Assembly (NCBI GenBank): GCA_040216555.1
Contig: JAVJOW010000038.1
Span: 62,001-126,000, forward strand
Direction: 5' to 3'
From: Arenibacter sp040216555
GTDB lineage: Bacteria > Bacteroidota > Bacteroidia > Flavobacteriales > Flavobacteriaceae
Length of the DNA stretch: 64,000 nucleotides
Positions 34,992 through 44,558 of this stretch are shown here, one piece after another. The notes below the pieces were generated by a model. That model saw only the letters and a list, made by a program, of their open reading frames with translations. It was not told where the DNA came from and did not search any database. Every line of letters begins with the position of its first letter. Within the stretch, counting starts at the first letter, position 1. Position numbers and translations under genes: made by a program.

Positions 34992-35404
34992 TTTAAGAGT
35001 TTATTTGGGGATTTAAATTTGGGGTTCGGACCATATCACTGTAGAAATTACAGCCAAAAGTGTTAAAGTAAAGTAACGGGCTTAGGGTTGTTATGGTTTC
35101 GAGTGGTGAAGATATTTTGGTTTTAGGGAATCTATCTGATTTTCAAATTTTACACTTTCATCCATCTGTGCTAGCCAGGTTTTGCTGCTATTACTTCTTG
35201 TTGATTTGGTTGAGATCTGCATGCTTGGAATTGGATAGGTAGAGGTGGGAAGAGCGCTCTTTGCCGGCTTTTATATCGATTGGTATTTTTCCACAATTTT
35301 TGTTGATAACTTAGTGACTAATATTGGGCATCAGCCCTATATTTCATGGGGTATTGCGTATATTTGCAGGATTGCTAAAATTATAATGAAATAAGTATTT
35401 ATTT
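34992..35404. other. asnB-gyrB intergenic remainder
   Basis: The whole gap is 501 bases. Apart from the asnB terminator and a gyrB promoter box I see no gene, repeat or RNA element. Short frames here look random. Confidence 0.5.
35359..35366 (+). promoter_or_regulatory. Predicted -7 box of the gyrB promoter
   Basis: TATATTTG matches TAnnTTTG and lies 38 bases before the gyrB ATG. The -33 element is not well defined. Confidence 0.45.
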
Positions 35405-37360
35405 ATGAGCGAAGAAGCAAATAAAGACGAGCAAAAAAAGAACAATTATTCCGCAGATAGTATCCAGGCCCTTGAGGGTATGGAGCATGTGCGTATGAGG
35501 CCTTCCATGTATATAGGTGACGTAGGGGTACGTGGTTTGCATCATTTGGTTTACGAGGTTGTAGATAACTCCATTGATGAAGCAATGGGAGGTCATTGTG
35601 ATACGATTGGTGTAATTATAAATGAAGACAATTCTATCACTACCAAGGATAACGGAAGGGGTATCCCAGTAGATTTACATAAAAAAGAAGGTATTTCCGC
35701 TTTGGAAGTGGTTATGACCAAAATTGGTGCCGGAGGTAAATTTGATAAGGATTCCTATAAGGTCTCAGGTGGTTTGCATGGTGTTGGGGTGTCGGTAGTG
35801 AATGCGCTATCCAATCATTTAAAAGCCACCGTTTATAGGGATGGAAAAATTTGGGAACAAGAGTACGAAAGAGGAAAGGCACTATACCCTGTAAAAAGCA
35901 TAGGTGAATCCGATGATCGTGGGACCGAGGTAACCTTTCACCCGGATGAGACCATCTTTACCCAAACTATAGAATTTAGTTATGAAACCTTGGCAAATAG
36001 AATGCGGGAGCTTTCTTTTTTGAATAAAGGAGTGACTATTTCCTTGACCGATAAACGTCAAAAGGATGAGAAAGGAGACTTTCTTTCAGAGACCTTCTAT
36101 TCGGATGAGGGGTTAAAAGAATTTGTCCGCTTTTTGGATGGTAACCGTGAGCAATTGATTCGCAATGTTATCGCCATGGAAGGAGAAAAAAACGATATTC
36201 CGGTTGAGGTGGCTATGACCTACAATACTAGCTATACCGAAAATTTACATTCCTATGTAAACAATATCAATACCCATGAAGGGGGTACGCATTTGTCAGG
36301 TTTCCGTAGGGGGCTTACCACTACCTTGAAAAAATATGCCGACGCCTCAGGTATGCTCGACAAATTAAAATTCGAGATTCAAGGTGACGATTTTAGGGAA
36401 GGGCTTACGGCCATTGTATCGGTCAAGGTTGCCGAGCCACAATTCGAAGGTCAGACCAAGACCAAATTGGGTAACAGGGAGGTGTCCGCGGCAGTAAGTC
36501 AGGCAGTTTCTGAAATGTTGACCAATTATTTGGAGGAAAATCCTGATGATGCCAAAATAATTGTTCAAAAAGTAATTTTGGCGGCCCAAGCACGTCATGC
36601 GGCTACCAAGGCCCGTGAAATGGTCCAGCGTAAAACAGTCATGAGCATAGGTGGATTACCAGGAAAACTATCGGATTGTTCTGAACAGGATCCAACATTG
36701 TGCGAAGTGTTCCTAGTTGAGGGAGATTCTGCGGGAGGTACTGCCAAACAGGGACGTGATAGGGCCTTTCAGGCTATTCTTCCCTTAAGGGGTAAGATCC
36801 TGAACGTAGAAAAAGCTATGACGCATAAGGTTTTCGAAAATGAGGAGATCAAGAATATATATACGGCCTTGGGTGTTACCATTGGTACCGAGGACGACAG
36901 TAAGGCCTTGAACCTGGATAAGTTGCGCTATCACAAAGTGGTGATTATGTGTGATGCGGATGTTGATGGTAGTCATATCGAGACCTTGATATTGACCTTT
37001 TTCTTTAGATATATGCGCGAATTGATCGAGGGAGGACACGTTTATATAGCAACCCCACCACTATATTTGGTGAAGAAGGGAAATAAGAAACGATACGCCT
37101 GGAACGATAAGGAAAGGGATGAAATCGCCGAGAGTTTCAATGGTAGTGTGGGAATACAGCGATATAAAGGTCTTGGAGAGATGAATGCAGAACAGTTGTG
37201 GGATACTACCATGAATCCGGAGTTTAGGACCTTAAGACAGATAACAATAGATAACGCCACGGAGACAGATAGAGTATTCTCTATGTTGATGGGAGATGAA
37301 GTTCCACCGAGAAGGGAGTTTATTGAGAAAAATGCGGTCTATGCGAACATTGATGCATAA
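35405..37360 (+). CDS. gyrB: DNA gyrase subunit B
   Basis: A 651-residue ATPase subunit of DNA gyrase, which with GyrA introduces negative supercoils (EC 5.6.2.2). The GHKL ATPase domain shows YEVVDNSIDEA, DNGRGIPVD and GGLHGVGVSVVNALS. The TOPRIM domain shows EGDSAGGTAKQGRDR and CDADVDGSHI, and the C-terminal IQRYKGLGEMN is the GyrB tail. The length fits the short GyrB of Bacteroidota, which lacks the insert of E. coli GyrB. ParE is the only alternative; the sequence IQALEGMEHVRMRPSMYIGD fits flavobacterial GyrB. Confidence 0.95.
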   Translation: MSEEANKDEQKKNNYSADSIQALEGMEHVRMRPSMYIGDVGVRGLHHLVYEVVDNSIDEAMGGHCDTIGVIINEDNSITTKDNGRGIPVDLHKKEGISALEVVMTKIGAGGKFDKDSYKVSGGLHGVGVSVVNALSNHLKATVYRDGKIWEQEYERGKALYPVKSIGESDDRGTEVTFHPDETIFTQTIEFSYETLANRMRELSFLNKGVTISLTDKRQKDEKGDFLSETFYSDEGLKEFVRFLDGNREQLIRNVIAMEGEKNDIPVEVAMTYNTSYTENLHSYVNNINTHEGGTHLSGFRRGLTTTLKKYADASGMLDKLKFEIQGDDFREGLTAIVSVKVAEPQFEGQTKTKLGNREVSAAVSQAVSEMLTNYLEENPDDAKIIVQKVILAAQARHAATKAREMVQRKTVMSIGGLPGKLSDCSEQDPTLCEVFLVEGDSAGGTAKQGRDRAFQAILPLRGKILNVEKAMTHKVFENEEIKNIYTALGVTIGTEDDSKALNLDKLRYHKVVIMCDADVDGSHIETLILTFFFRYMRELIEGGHVYIATPPLYLVKKGNKKRYAWNDKERDEIAESFNGSVGIQRYKGLGEMNAEQLWDTTMNPEFRTLRQITIDNATETDRVFSMLMGDEVPPRREFIEKNAVYANIDA

Positions 37361-37380
37361 AAAATAGTGTTTACACAACA

Positions 37381-37411
37381 AAAACTCGCATCACTGGTGC
37401 GAGTTTTTTAG
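37381..37411 (+). terminator. Terminator of gyrB
   Basis: A stem aaaactcgca/tgcgagtttt with a short loop runs into six T, 20 bases after the gyrB stop codon. Confidence 0.92.
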
Positions 37412-37433
37412 TTTTAGCAAAAATCTATGAGTT

Positions 37434-38444
37434 ATGAAATATTTATTTTTAACGGGAATTTTGTTTTTTAGTGTAGCGGGTTTTTCGCAATCCAACGTGA
37501 ATGAGCTATTTGCTGCTGGGATTAATGATGCTGAAAAATTTTCTGATAGTTATTTCGGTCCAGTGTCCGAGGGTGCTATTTACAGTTTGTCCAATGGATG
37601 GTACAACTCCGCCGATTCCAAACCCTTGGGGGGTTTTGAGATTTCCATAATTGGAAATATGACTTCTTTTAAAAATAAGGAAGACAAAAAGACTTTTGTT
37701 CTGAATACAGCTGATTATGAAAATCTGCAGTTCGTAGATGGAAGCACTTCCCAACCGGTTTCCACTGCTTTGGGAGATCTGGAAGGCATAGGTGTATTTG
37801 TAGAAGGACAGGTTGGACCTATTACAAGTCGGGAGGAATTTGAATTGCCTACTGGACTGGCTTCGGAAAACATCAACTTTATACCCACAGCCTTTTTACA
37901 GTTAAGTGTTGGATTGATCAAGGGTTTGGAAGTTAAGGCCAGGTTTTTGCCTAAAATTGATACGGAGGATGTTGCCGTGGGATTATATGGTCTTGGCCTG
38001 CAATATGACTTTTCTAAACTGTTGCCTGCGGATAAAATATTGCCAATAGCGCTTTCCGCTGTGGCGGGGTATACGCATTTAAATGCTTCCTATGATTTTA
38101 CGGACAGTAATATTGTGGATGGTAGCGATCAGAAGATAGAAGTGGACATGAATGTTTTAACGGTTCAGGCCGTGGCCTCCACCAAACTTCCAGTAATCAA
38201 TTTTTATGGGGCTATTGGATATGTTTCCGGAAAATCTACAACAGATGTTTTAGGGACCTACCGAGTGCAGTCAGGGCCATTTCAAGAAACTTATGTAGAT
38301 CCTTTTTCTTTGACCAGAAAGGCCAGTGGAGTCTCGGGAACTTTAGGTGCCAAATTAAAACTTGGATTCTTTAGGTTGCACGCGGATTATTCCTTGGCAG
38401 AATTTAATAACGTAACTGTAGGAGTAAATTTTGGATTTAGATAA
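37434..38444 (+). CDS. DUF6588-like outer-membrane barrel protein
   Basis: A 336-residue exported protein with a signal peptide ending at about residue 18 (GFSQS). The N-terminal AAGINDAEKFSDSYFGPVSEG is the pattern I associate with DUF6588. The rest alternates in amphipathic strands (GLYGLGLQYDF, LSAVAGYTHLNASYDF) and ends VTVGVNFGFR, a typical barrel terminus with a final aromatic near the end. It is probably an outer-membrane protein of unknown substrate. Its last codons lie inside a long inverted repeat that serves as terminator. Confidence 0.8.
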   Translation: MKYLFLTGILFFSVAGFSQSNVNELFAAGINDAEKFSDSYFGPVSEGAIYSLSNGWYNSADSKPLGGFEISIIGNMTSFKNKEDKKTFVLNTADYENLQFVDGSTSQPVSTALGDLEGIGVFVEGQVGPITSREEFELPTGLASENINFIPTAFLQLSVGLIKGLEVKARFLPKIDTEDVAVGLYGLGLQYDFSKLLPADKILPIALSAVAGYTHLNASYDFTDSNIVDGSDQKIEVDMNVLTVQAVASTKLPVINFYGAIGYVSGKSTTDVLGTYRVQSGPFQETYVDPFSLTRKASGVSGTLGAKLKLGFFRLHADYSLAEFNNVTVGVNFGFR

Positions 38445-38459
38445 ATCCAAAATTTACTC
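38422..38459. terminator. 17-base perfect inverted repeat over the stop codon, probable bidirectional terminator
   Basis: Arms gagtaaattttggattt and aaatccaaaatttactc pair without mismatch around a four-base loop. The repeat covers the last codons and the TAA of the DUF6588 gene and ends two bases before the stop of the convergent lipoprotein gene. Confidence 0.85.
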
Positions 38460-38460
38460 T

Positions 38461-38835
38461 TTATTCCCTTATTGCCAAAACGTTGCCTTCGGTATCTGCC
38501 AATATAATGCCATTATCAGACTCGGTCATGAGTACTTTGTCTTCCTCTTTGTCAAGGCCCGGATAGGAAATAACGTATATACTGTCCTTGTGGACCCATT
38601 TAAAGTCCGAAATAACCGTTAAATTTTTGTTGTGATAGGTGTGGTATCTACCTAGGTAGGCATCATTGAAAATCCACTCCTGTCTAACCGTAACATCCTG
38701 TTTTTGGGTGGCGCTTCCATCCGTGGAAATATGGGACCATATCCCAATTACCGGATCATTGTTTTCTGTGATTCTAGTGCAATTACTGGCCAGTAGGATG
38801 CCAATTATCGCCAAGAATGAAAATAATTTCTTCAT
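38461..38835 (-). CDS. Small lipoprotein, unknown function
   Basis: A 124-residue lipoprotein with signal and lipobox LLASNC (Cys19). The mature part begins with DPVIGIWSH and continues in about eight short beta strands (WIFNDAYLGRYHTY, FKWVHKDSIYVISY), which suggests a small lipocalin-like barrel as found in many Bacteroidota lipoproteins. It is convergent with the DUF6588 gene, 16 bases away. Confidence 0.75.
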   Translation of the reverse strand: MKKLFSFLAIIGILLASNCTRITENNDPVIGIWSHISTDGSATQKQDVTVRQEWIFNDAYLGRYHTYHNKNLTVISDFKWVHKDSIYVISYPGLDKEEDKVLMTESDNGIILADTEGNVLAIRE

Positions 38836-39073
38836 TTTGTAGGAATTTTCTTAGATTTGGGTACTTACTATTGAACGCTTAGTTTCAACCTTCTATTATA
38901 TTAATTCGACGTATGGAACAGTATTTTAACTTTTTTCGATAAAAGGTCTTTTTATTACGTTCAGTATAAAACTGGATTGGGCTTTATTGGCAATTACTTT
39001 TTGGAAAGCCTATAGAAAAAGACAAATTCTTCCTCACGACAAAATTTAGGTGGTTTCTATGGATAGGGTGGTA

Positions 39074-39100
39074 TTGTTCTGTTAAAAATCAGTACTTTTG
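39074..39100 (+). promoter_or_regulatory. Predicted mdh promoter
   Basis: TACTTTTG at 39093-39100 matches TAnnTTTG, with a TTG 16 bases upstream as -33 element. The ATG follows 32 bases later. Confidence 0.5.
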
Positions 39101-39132
39101 AAAGATAAATTTTAACTTAAAATAACCTTATA

Positions 39133-40059
39133 ATGAAAGTTACCGTTGTTGGAGCAGGTGCTGTTGGCGCAAGTTGTGCAGAGTACATTGCTATAAAGAA
39201 TTTTGCATCTGAAGTAGTTGTTTTGGATATTAAGGAAGGTTTTGCTGAAGGCAAGGCCATGGATTTAATGCAAACCGCTTCATTGAATGGTTTTGATACC
39301 AAAATAACCGGGATTACTAATGATTATAGCAAAACAGCGGGAAGCGACGTGGCTATTATCACTTCTGGTATTCCACGTAAGCCGGGAATGACCCGTGAAG
39401 AGTTGATAGGGATAAATGCAGGGATTGTAAAAACGGTTTCTTCCAGTTTATTGGAACATTCTCCCAACGTAATTTTGATCGTGGTTAGTAATCCAATGGA
39501 TACCATGACTTATTTGGTTCATAAAACTACTGGTTTGCCCAAGAATAGAATTATAGGAATGGGTGGTGCTTTGGATAGCGCAAGGTTTAAATACAGATTG
39601 GCCGAGGCATTGGAGGCTCCGATTTCCGATGTGGATGGTATGGTTATCGGGGGTCATAGTGATACAGGTATGGTACCTTTAACAGCACATGCAACCAGGA
39701 ATAGTATTAAGGTGTCCGAATTTTTGTCCGAAGAGCGTCTTGCTCAAGTTTCTGAGGATACCAAAGTGGGTGGTGCCACGCTTACAAAATTATTGGGTAC
39801 CAGTGCTTGGTATGCACCAGGTGCCGCCGTTTCTTCTATGGTACAGGCAATTGCTTGTGATCAGAAGAAGATGTTTCCTTGTTCTGCATTTCTGGAAGGG
39901 GAGTACGGTCTTAATGATATTTGTATTGGGGTGCCGGTACTTTTAGGAAAAAATGGTATCGAAAAAATTGTAAAAATAGAATTGGCCGAGGCAGAAAAAG
40001 CAAAAATGAAGGAAAGTGCTGAAGGCGTAAGAAAGACAAATAGCTTATTGTCCCTATAG
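39133..40059 (+). CDS. mdh: Malate dehydrogenase
   Basis: A 308-residue NAD-dependent malate dehydrogenase of the LDH-like type (EC 1.1.1.37), part of the TCA cycle. The Rossmann motif is GAGAVGASC (8-16), the cofactor-selecting acidic residue is in VVLDIKEG, the mobile loop is GIPRKPGMTREEL, the substrate Arg region is SNPMDTMTY, and the catalytic His is in IGGHSD. Length and order are normal. It is monocistronic. Confidence 0.96.
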   Translation: MKVTVVGAGAVGASCAEYIAIKNFASEVVVLDIKEGFAEGKAMDLMQTASLNGFDTKITGITNDYSKTAGSDVAIITSGIPRKPGMTREELIGINAGIVKTVSSSLLEHSPNVILIVVSNPMDTMTYLVHKTTGLPKNRIIGMGGALDSARFKYRLAEALEAPISDVDGMVIGGHSDTGMVPLTAHATRNSIKVSEFLSEERLAQVSEDTKVGGATLTKLLGTSAWYAPGAAVSSMVQAIACDQKKMFPCSAFLEGEYGLNDICIGVPVLLGKNGIEKIVKIELAEAEKAKMKESAEGVRKTNSLLSL

Positions 40060-40082
40060 TTTATTAGGGTTGCCAAATATTT

Positions 40083-40140
40083 AGGGCATCCGTCCCATTT
40101 GTTTCCGACTACCATCGGAACGGGGCGGATGCCCTTATTT
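40083..40140 (+). terminator. Terminator of mdh (nested hairpin)
   Basis: An outer stem agggcatccg/cggatgccct encloses a second small hairpin ttccga/tcggaa and is followed by TTATTTT. Confidence 0.85.
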
Positions 40141-40159
40141 TATAAAACTGATAAATATA

Positions 40160-40190
40160 TTGTTAGTTCCTATGGGAAATAATATATTTG
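40160..40190 (+). promoter_or_regulatory. Predicted secDF promoter
   Basis: TTG at 40160-40162 and TATATTTG at 40183-40190 are 20 bases apart, matching the Bacteroidota TTG / TAnnTTTG arrangement. The ATG is 41 bases downstream. Confidence 0.6.
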
Positions 40191-40231
40191 CACGCTATTT
40201 AAGAATACCATTTTAAATTAATATATAACCA

Positions 40232-43195
40232 ATGCAAAATAAAGGACTTATAAAGCTTTTCGCTTTTTTGTTTGGGCTAGTCAGTATTTATCAGCTATCC
40301 TATACATTTATTACCAATAAAGTAGAAAAGGATGCAACTGTCTTTGCTACCAATAAAATTTCAGAATCTGAAGAGGATTACCTTGCAAAAAGGGAAGCGC
40401 TGGAAGCAAGATATTTAGACTCTATAGGAGGGAATTCCATTTTAGGATTTACCAATTATGACGAAGCCAAGAAAAAGGAACTTAATAAGGGTCTGGATCT
40501 AAAAGGGGGAATCAATGTTACCCTGCAAATTTCTGTAAAGGATATTTTAAAAGGCCTTGCCAACAATACCAAGAATCCAGTTTTCAACAAAGCCTTGGCC
40601 GACGCCGATGCCGCTTCTAAAAATAGTGATGCTACTTATATAGATCTTTTCTTTGAATCTTTTGACAAAATAAAGGGAGATACCAAATTGGCCTCTCCAG
40701 ATATTTTTGCAAATAAAGGTTTGAGTGATGTCATCAATTTTCAAATGACAGATGATCAGGTAAAACCAATTATTAGGACTAAGATTGATGAATCCATCGT
40801 TTCTGCTTTTGAAGTACTTCGTGAGCGTATAGATGGCTTTGGTGTTACCCAGCCCAATATTCAACGTGAAGGTAATTCTGGTCGAATTTTGGTGGAATTG
40901 CCTGGTGCAAGAGATATAGGACGTGCACAGGATTTATTGTCCAGTACGGCCCAATTGGAATTTTGGGAAACTTATAAGCAGAGCAATCCTAGTTTAAGTA
41001 CCTTTTTGCAGGCTGCCAACGAGAGGTTAAAAACATTGGTAGAGGTTGAAAAGCCGGAAGAAGTTGTTAAACCTGAATCTGAATTGGATTCTTTATTGTC
41101 TGACGTTGCACAAGATTCATTGGATTTTTCCCAAGATGTAAATCCACTTTTCAGTCTGCTTATCCCAGCAAATCCTAACGGAAATGCCTTGGTAAGTGCT
41201 GCTATTCAGGATACGGCTAAAATTGGGGAATACCTTAGAATGAAAGAAATTCGCAGATTGATTCCAGCGGATATACAGTTTGTTAAGTTTGTTTGGGAAC
41301 GTCCAACCGAAGGTTCGGAAGTTGTTGAGTTATATGCCTTAAAATCCAATAGGGACAATACGCCTAGAATTAGTGGGGACGTTGTTTCCGATGCTTCTGA
41401 TACTTTTGACCAATATAACAAGCCTGCGGTTACCATGACCATGAATACCAAAGGTGCTAAGGAATGGGAAAAATTAACAGGGGATGCCTTTAACAATCAG
41501 ACCGGCATCGCTATCGTGTTGGATAATAAGGTTTATACTGCGCCTGGCGTTTCTTCCGGGCCTATATCTGGTGGTCGTTCAGAGATTACAGGTACCTTTA
41601 CCATTAACGAGACCAAGGATATTGCCAACGTATTAAGAGCTGGTAAACTGCCTGCTTCTGCCGAAATTATTCAATCCGAAATTGTAGGACCTTCCTTGGG
41701 ACAGGAAGCTATCAATAGTGGTTTCTTCTCTTTCATGATCGCCATGGCCATTGTATTGTTATGGATGGTATTTTATTACGGTAAGGCTGGTATTTTTGCC
41801 GATATCGCTTTGCTTCTAAATATCCTATTGATTTTTGGAGTGCTGGTTAGTTTAAATGCCGTTCTTACCCTGCCGGGTATAGCAGGTATTGTTTTGACCA
41901 TTGGTATGTCCGTGGATGCGAACGTACTTATTTTTGAACGTATTAAAGAGGAATTGGCAAAAGGAAAAGGCCAGAGTCAGGCTATTGCAGATGGATTTGG
42001 AAATGCACTTTCGTCTATCCTGGATGCCAACATTACCACAGGTTTAACTGCCTTAATACTATTTGTCTTTGGTTCTGGTCCAATTAAAGGATTTGCGACC
42101 ACTTTGTTGATCGGTATAGTTACCTCATTGTTTACGGCCATATTCATCACTAGACTTTTGGTCGACTGGTATGTGAGTGGAAAAGGAAGAAGATTGGATT
42201 TCTCCACCGCCATGACCAAGAACTTGTTCAAGAATATCAATATCGATTTCTTGGCCAAAAGAAAGATTGCTTACATAGCTTCTTCCATTTTAGTGGCAAT
42301 AGGACTATTTTCATTATTTACCCAAGGTTTACAACAAGGTGTCGATTTTGTTGGAGGCCGTTCCTACACTGTAAGATTTGAGAAGATGGTAAATCCATCT
42401 GAAATCACTTCGGAATTGAATACTGTTTTTGGAAGTGGTACCAATGTTAAGACTTATGGCGAGGCCAATCAAATAAAAATTACCACTCCTTATAAAGTGG
42501 ATGTTGAAGGAATTGAGGTGGATAATGAAATTCAGAACAAACTGTACACTTCCCTTCAAAAATATTTGCCGGACGGTACCAGTTTTGACAATTTCACTAT
42601 AGGTAGTGGTGAAAAGTCCATAGGGATCCTTCAGTCTGTAAAAGTGGGTCCGACCATTGCGGATGATATTAAAAAGAATGCCTTCTTGGCGATTATTGGT
42701 TCTTTGGCGGTGGTCTTCCTTTATATCTTATTTAGGTTTCGCAAATGGCAATTCTCTTTGGGTGCTGTGGTGGCGGTATTCCATGATATATTGCTTGTTT
42801 TGGGTGTTTTCTCCATCTTTGGTAAATTAATGCCTTTTAATATGGAGATCGATCAGGCCTTTATCGCTGCAATATTAACGGTTATTGGTTACTCCTTGAA
42901 CGATACGGTGGTAGTATTCGACCGGATTAGAGAGATTATAGCTGAAAAAGGATGGAAAGCGGGTGAGAATACCAACTTGGCCCTTAACAGTACATTAAGC
43001 AGGACCTTGAATACCTCCATGACTACCTTGGTAGTGTTATTGGCGATATTCATATTTGGAGGTGAATCCCTAAGAGGATTTATGTTTGCCATGATAATAG
43101 GTATTATTGTGGGTACTTATTCTTCTTTGTTCATTGCAACTCCAGTAATGTTCGATACTTTGAAGAAGAAAACTCAAATAGGTAAGGAAGATTAG
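40232..43195 (+). CDS. secDF: Protein translocase subunit SecDF (fused)
   Basis: A 987-residue membrane protein in which SecD (about 1-640) and SecF (about 665-987) are fused, as is usual in Bacteroidota. SecDF uses the proton gradient to pull exported proteins from the SecYEG channel. The SecD signature LDLKGGINVTLQ, a large periplasmic domain (about 170-500), the membrane motif GMSVDANVLIFERI, and in the SecF half VGPTIADDIKKNA and DTVVVFDRIRE are all present. Twelve membrane helices in two groups of six are expected. It is monocistronic with its own promoter and terminator. Confidence 0.97.
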   Translation: MQNKGLIKLFAFLFGLVSIYQLSYTFITNKVEKDATVFATNKISESEEDYLAKREALEARYLDSIGGNSILGFTNYDEAKKKELNKGLDLKGGINVTLQISVKDILKGLANNTKNPVFNKALADADAASKNSDATYIDLFFESFDKIKGDTKLASPDIFANKGLSDVINFQMTDDQVKPIIRTKIDESIVSAFEVLRERIDGFGVTQPNIQREGNSGRILVELPGARDIGRAQDLLSSTAQLEFWETYKQSNPSLSTFLQAANERLKTLVEVEKPEEVVKPESELDSLLSDVAQDSLDFSQDVNPLFSLLIPANPNGNALVSAAIQDTAKIGEYLRMKEIRRLIPADIQFVKFVWERPTEGSEVVELYALKSNRDNTPRISGDVVSDASDTFDQYNKPAVTMTMNTKGAKEWEKLTGDAFNNQTGIAIVLDNKVYTAPGVSSGPISGGRSEITGTFTINETKDIANVLRAGKLPASAEIIQSEIVGPSLGQEAINSGFFSFMIAMAIVLLWMVFYYGKAGIFADIALLLNILLIFGVLVSLNAVLTLPGIAGIVLTIGMSVDANVLIFERIKEELAKGKGQSQAIADGFGNALSSILDANITTGLTALILFVFGSGPIKGFATTLLIGIVTSLFTAIFITRLLVDWYVSGKGRRLDFSTAMTKNLFKNINIDFLAKRKIAYIASSILVAIGLFSLFTQGLQQGVDFVGGRSYTVRFEKMVNPSEITSELNTVFGSGTNVKTYGEANQIKITTPYKVDVEGIEVDNEIQNKLYTSLQKYLPDGTSFDNFTIGSGEKSIGILQSVKVGPTIADDIKKNAFLAIIGSLAVVFLYILFRFRKWQFSLGAVVAVFHDILLVLGVFSIFGKLMPFNMEIDQAFIAAILTVIGYSLNDTVVVFDRIREIIAEKGWKAGENTNLALNSTLSRTLNTSMTTLVVLLAIFIFGGESLRGFMFAMIIGIIVGTYSSLFIATPVMFDTLKKKTQIGKED

Positions 43196-43219
43196 TAATC
43201 TCTAACCGAGTATAATACA

Positions 43220-43245
43220 AAAGGCCGCTGATCAGCGGCCTTTTT
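43220..43245. terminator. Bidirectional terminator of secDF
   Basis: A perfect palindrome, aaaggccgctga/tcagcggccttt, runs into TTTTT and lies between convergent secDF and the ModF-like gene. Confidence 0.93.
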
Positions 43246-44492
43246 CATATTATTATCCCGTGGGATCCTTCTGGAGATGTTTGTAGCTCATAGATAAATT
43301 GGGGTTCCAAACCTGGTTCTTTCCTATGGGAAACAAAGACAATGGCGGATTTGCTTTCTTTTGCAATTTTATTGACAAGGGATATGAAAAGCGTGGCACT
43401 TTCATCATCCAGCCCAGCGGTAGGTTCATCCAAAATCAAAAGGGGCGGATGTTTTATCATGGCTCTGGCAGTCATCACCATACGCTGTTGCCCGGCAGAT
43501 AGGTCGGCAAAAAGCACCTCCCTTAGGTGCCACATATCCAGTATAATTAACCATTCTTTGGCCAAGGCCTTCTGGTTTTCCGTGGCCCTTAGATAGAGTC
43601 CAACAGAATCGTTCATCCCAGAGATAACCATGTTTAGACAGGAGTGCAGTCCCGAAAATTTATCGGTCATGGCAGGAGTGTAGTATCCAATCCTTTTCTT
43701 GATGTCCCAAACGCTTTCCCCACTGCCCTTACGTTGGCCAAAAAGGTACAGTTGCTGTCCGTACCCTTTGTGGTTGTCACCCGTAATCATGGAGAGTAGT
43801 GTTGATTTTCCACTTCCGTTTGGACCTATAAGCTGCCAAAACTCCCCTTTTTTTATGGTCCAATTAATTTTGTCCAAAACTTTTTTGTTCCCATATATGA
43901 CGCTGATGTCCTTGCAGTCTATTAAAACGGATTCCTTATAGTCTGTGGGTGTAATAGGCATGGGAATTCTACCGGCAAAAGAAGCACTTATGGATGGAAG
44001 ATCTTCCTTATTGGCTTTGGAGCCATTGGTAAGCTGTCTTATTTTGGATCCCTCCAAAATCATCTCTTGGGTTATAAACGGTAGAATATCAGCTTTTCTG
44101 CTTATAAGCTGAATAAAAAAGGTGTTTTTGGAAATGTGGTCAAGGGAGGCTTTTAAGTCTATTTGGGCGTCCTTATCCAAATTATCGAAGGGATTGTCCA
44201 AAACAATATAATCGGGCTTTAGATGAAAGATATATTTCAATAGCGCCTTTTTTTGCTCCCCACTAGACATCGTCTTAAGCAATTGCTGTGAATTTTTATT
44301 GATAATCTGGATGCCGTGCCTTTCCTCTTCGTCTATAAACTGGTTTAAGGTTATTTTGGAAAATAGGGCCCCATTCAAATTCTCCAGGGCGTCAAATCCT
44401 TCCGGGAGGGGTCCTTCCAATACATTTTTTATGAACTGATCCTTTTGTGAGTTGTTGCTGATAAATACGGCCCAGTGTATTTTTTTGTTCAT
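43245..44492 (-). CDS. ModF-like double ABC ATPase with degenerate first domain
   Basis: A 415-residue cytosolic protein with two ABC ATPase halves and no membrane segment. The second half (about 190-415) is complete: Walker A GPNGSGKST (223-231), signature LSAGQQ, Walker B LLILDEPTAGLD and switch His in FVSHRKE. The first half (1-160) is shortened: it has a signature MSSGEQKK (75-82) but no Walker A, and its Walker B reads YIVLDNPFDNLD with Asn in place of the catalytic Glu. This layout resembles ModF/PhrA-type proteins, tentatively linked to molybdate or general ABC regulation. The function is uncertain. Confidence 0.8.
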   Translation of the reverse strand: MNKKIHWAVFISNNSQKDQFIKNVLEGPLPEGFDALENLNGALFSKITLNQFIDEEERHGIQIINKNSQQLLKTMSSGEQKKALLKYIFHLKPDYIVLDNPFDNLDKDAQIDLKASLDHISKNTFFIQLISRKADILPFITQEMILEGSKIRQLTNGSKANKEDLPSISASFAGRIPMPITPTDYKESVLIDCKDISVIYGNKKVLDKINWTIKKGEFWQLIGPNGSGKSTLLSMITGDNHKGYGQQLYLFGQRKGSGESVWDIKKRIGYYTPAMTDKFSGLHSCLNMVISGMNDSVGLYLRATENQKALAKEWLIILDMWHLREVLFADLSAGQQRMVMTARAMIKHPPLLILDEPTAGLDDESATLFISLVNKIAKESKSAIVFVSHRKEPGLEPQFIYELQTSPEGSHGIII

Positions 44493-44558
44493 GGTAATGG
44501 CATTTTACACAATTCTAAGGAAATATATGATCAATTTAATGGTTTGCAATCTGTGGTC

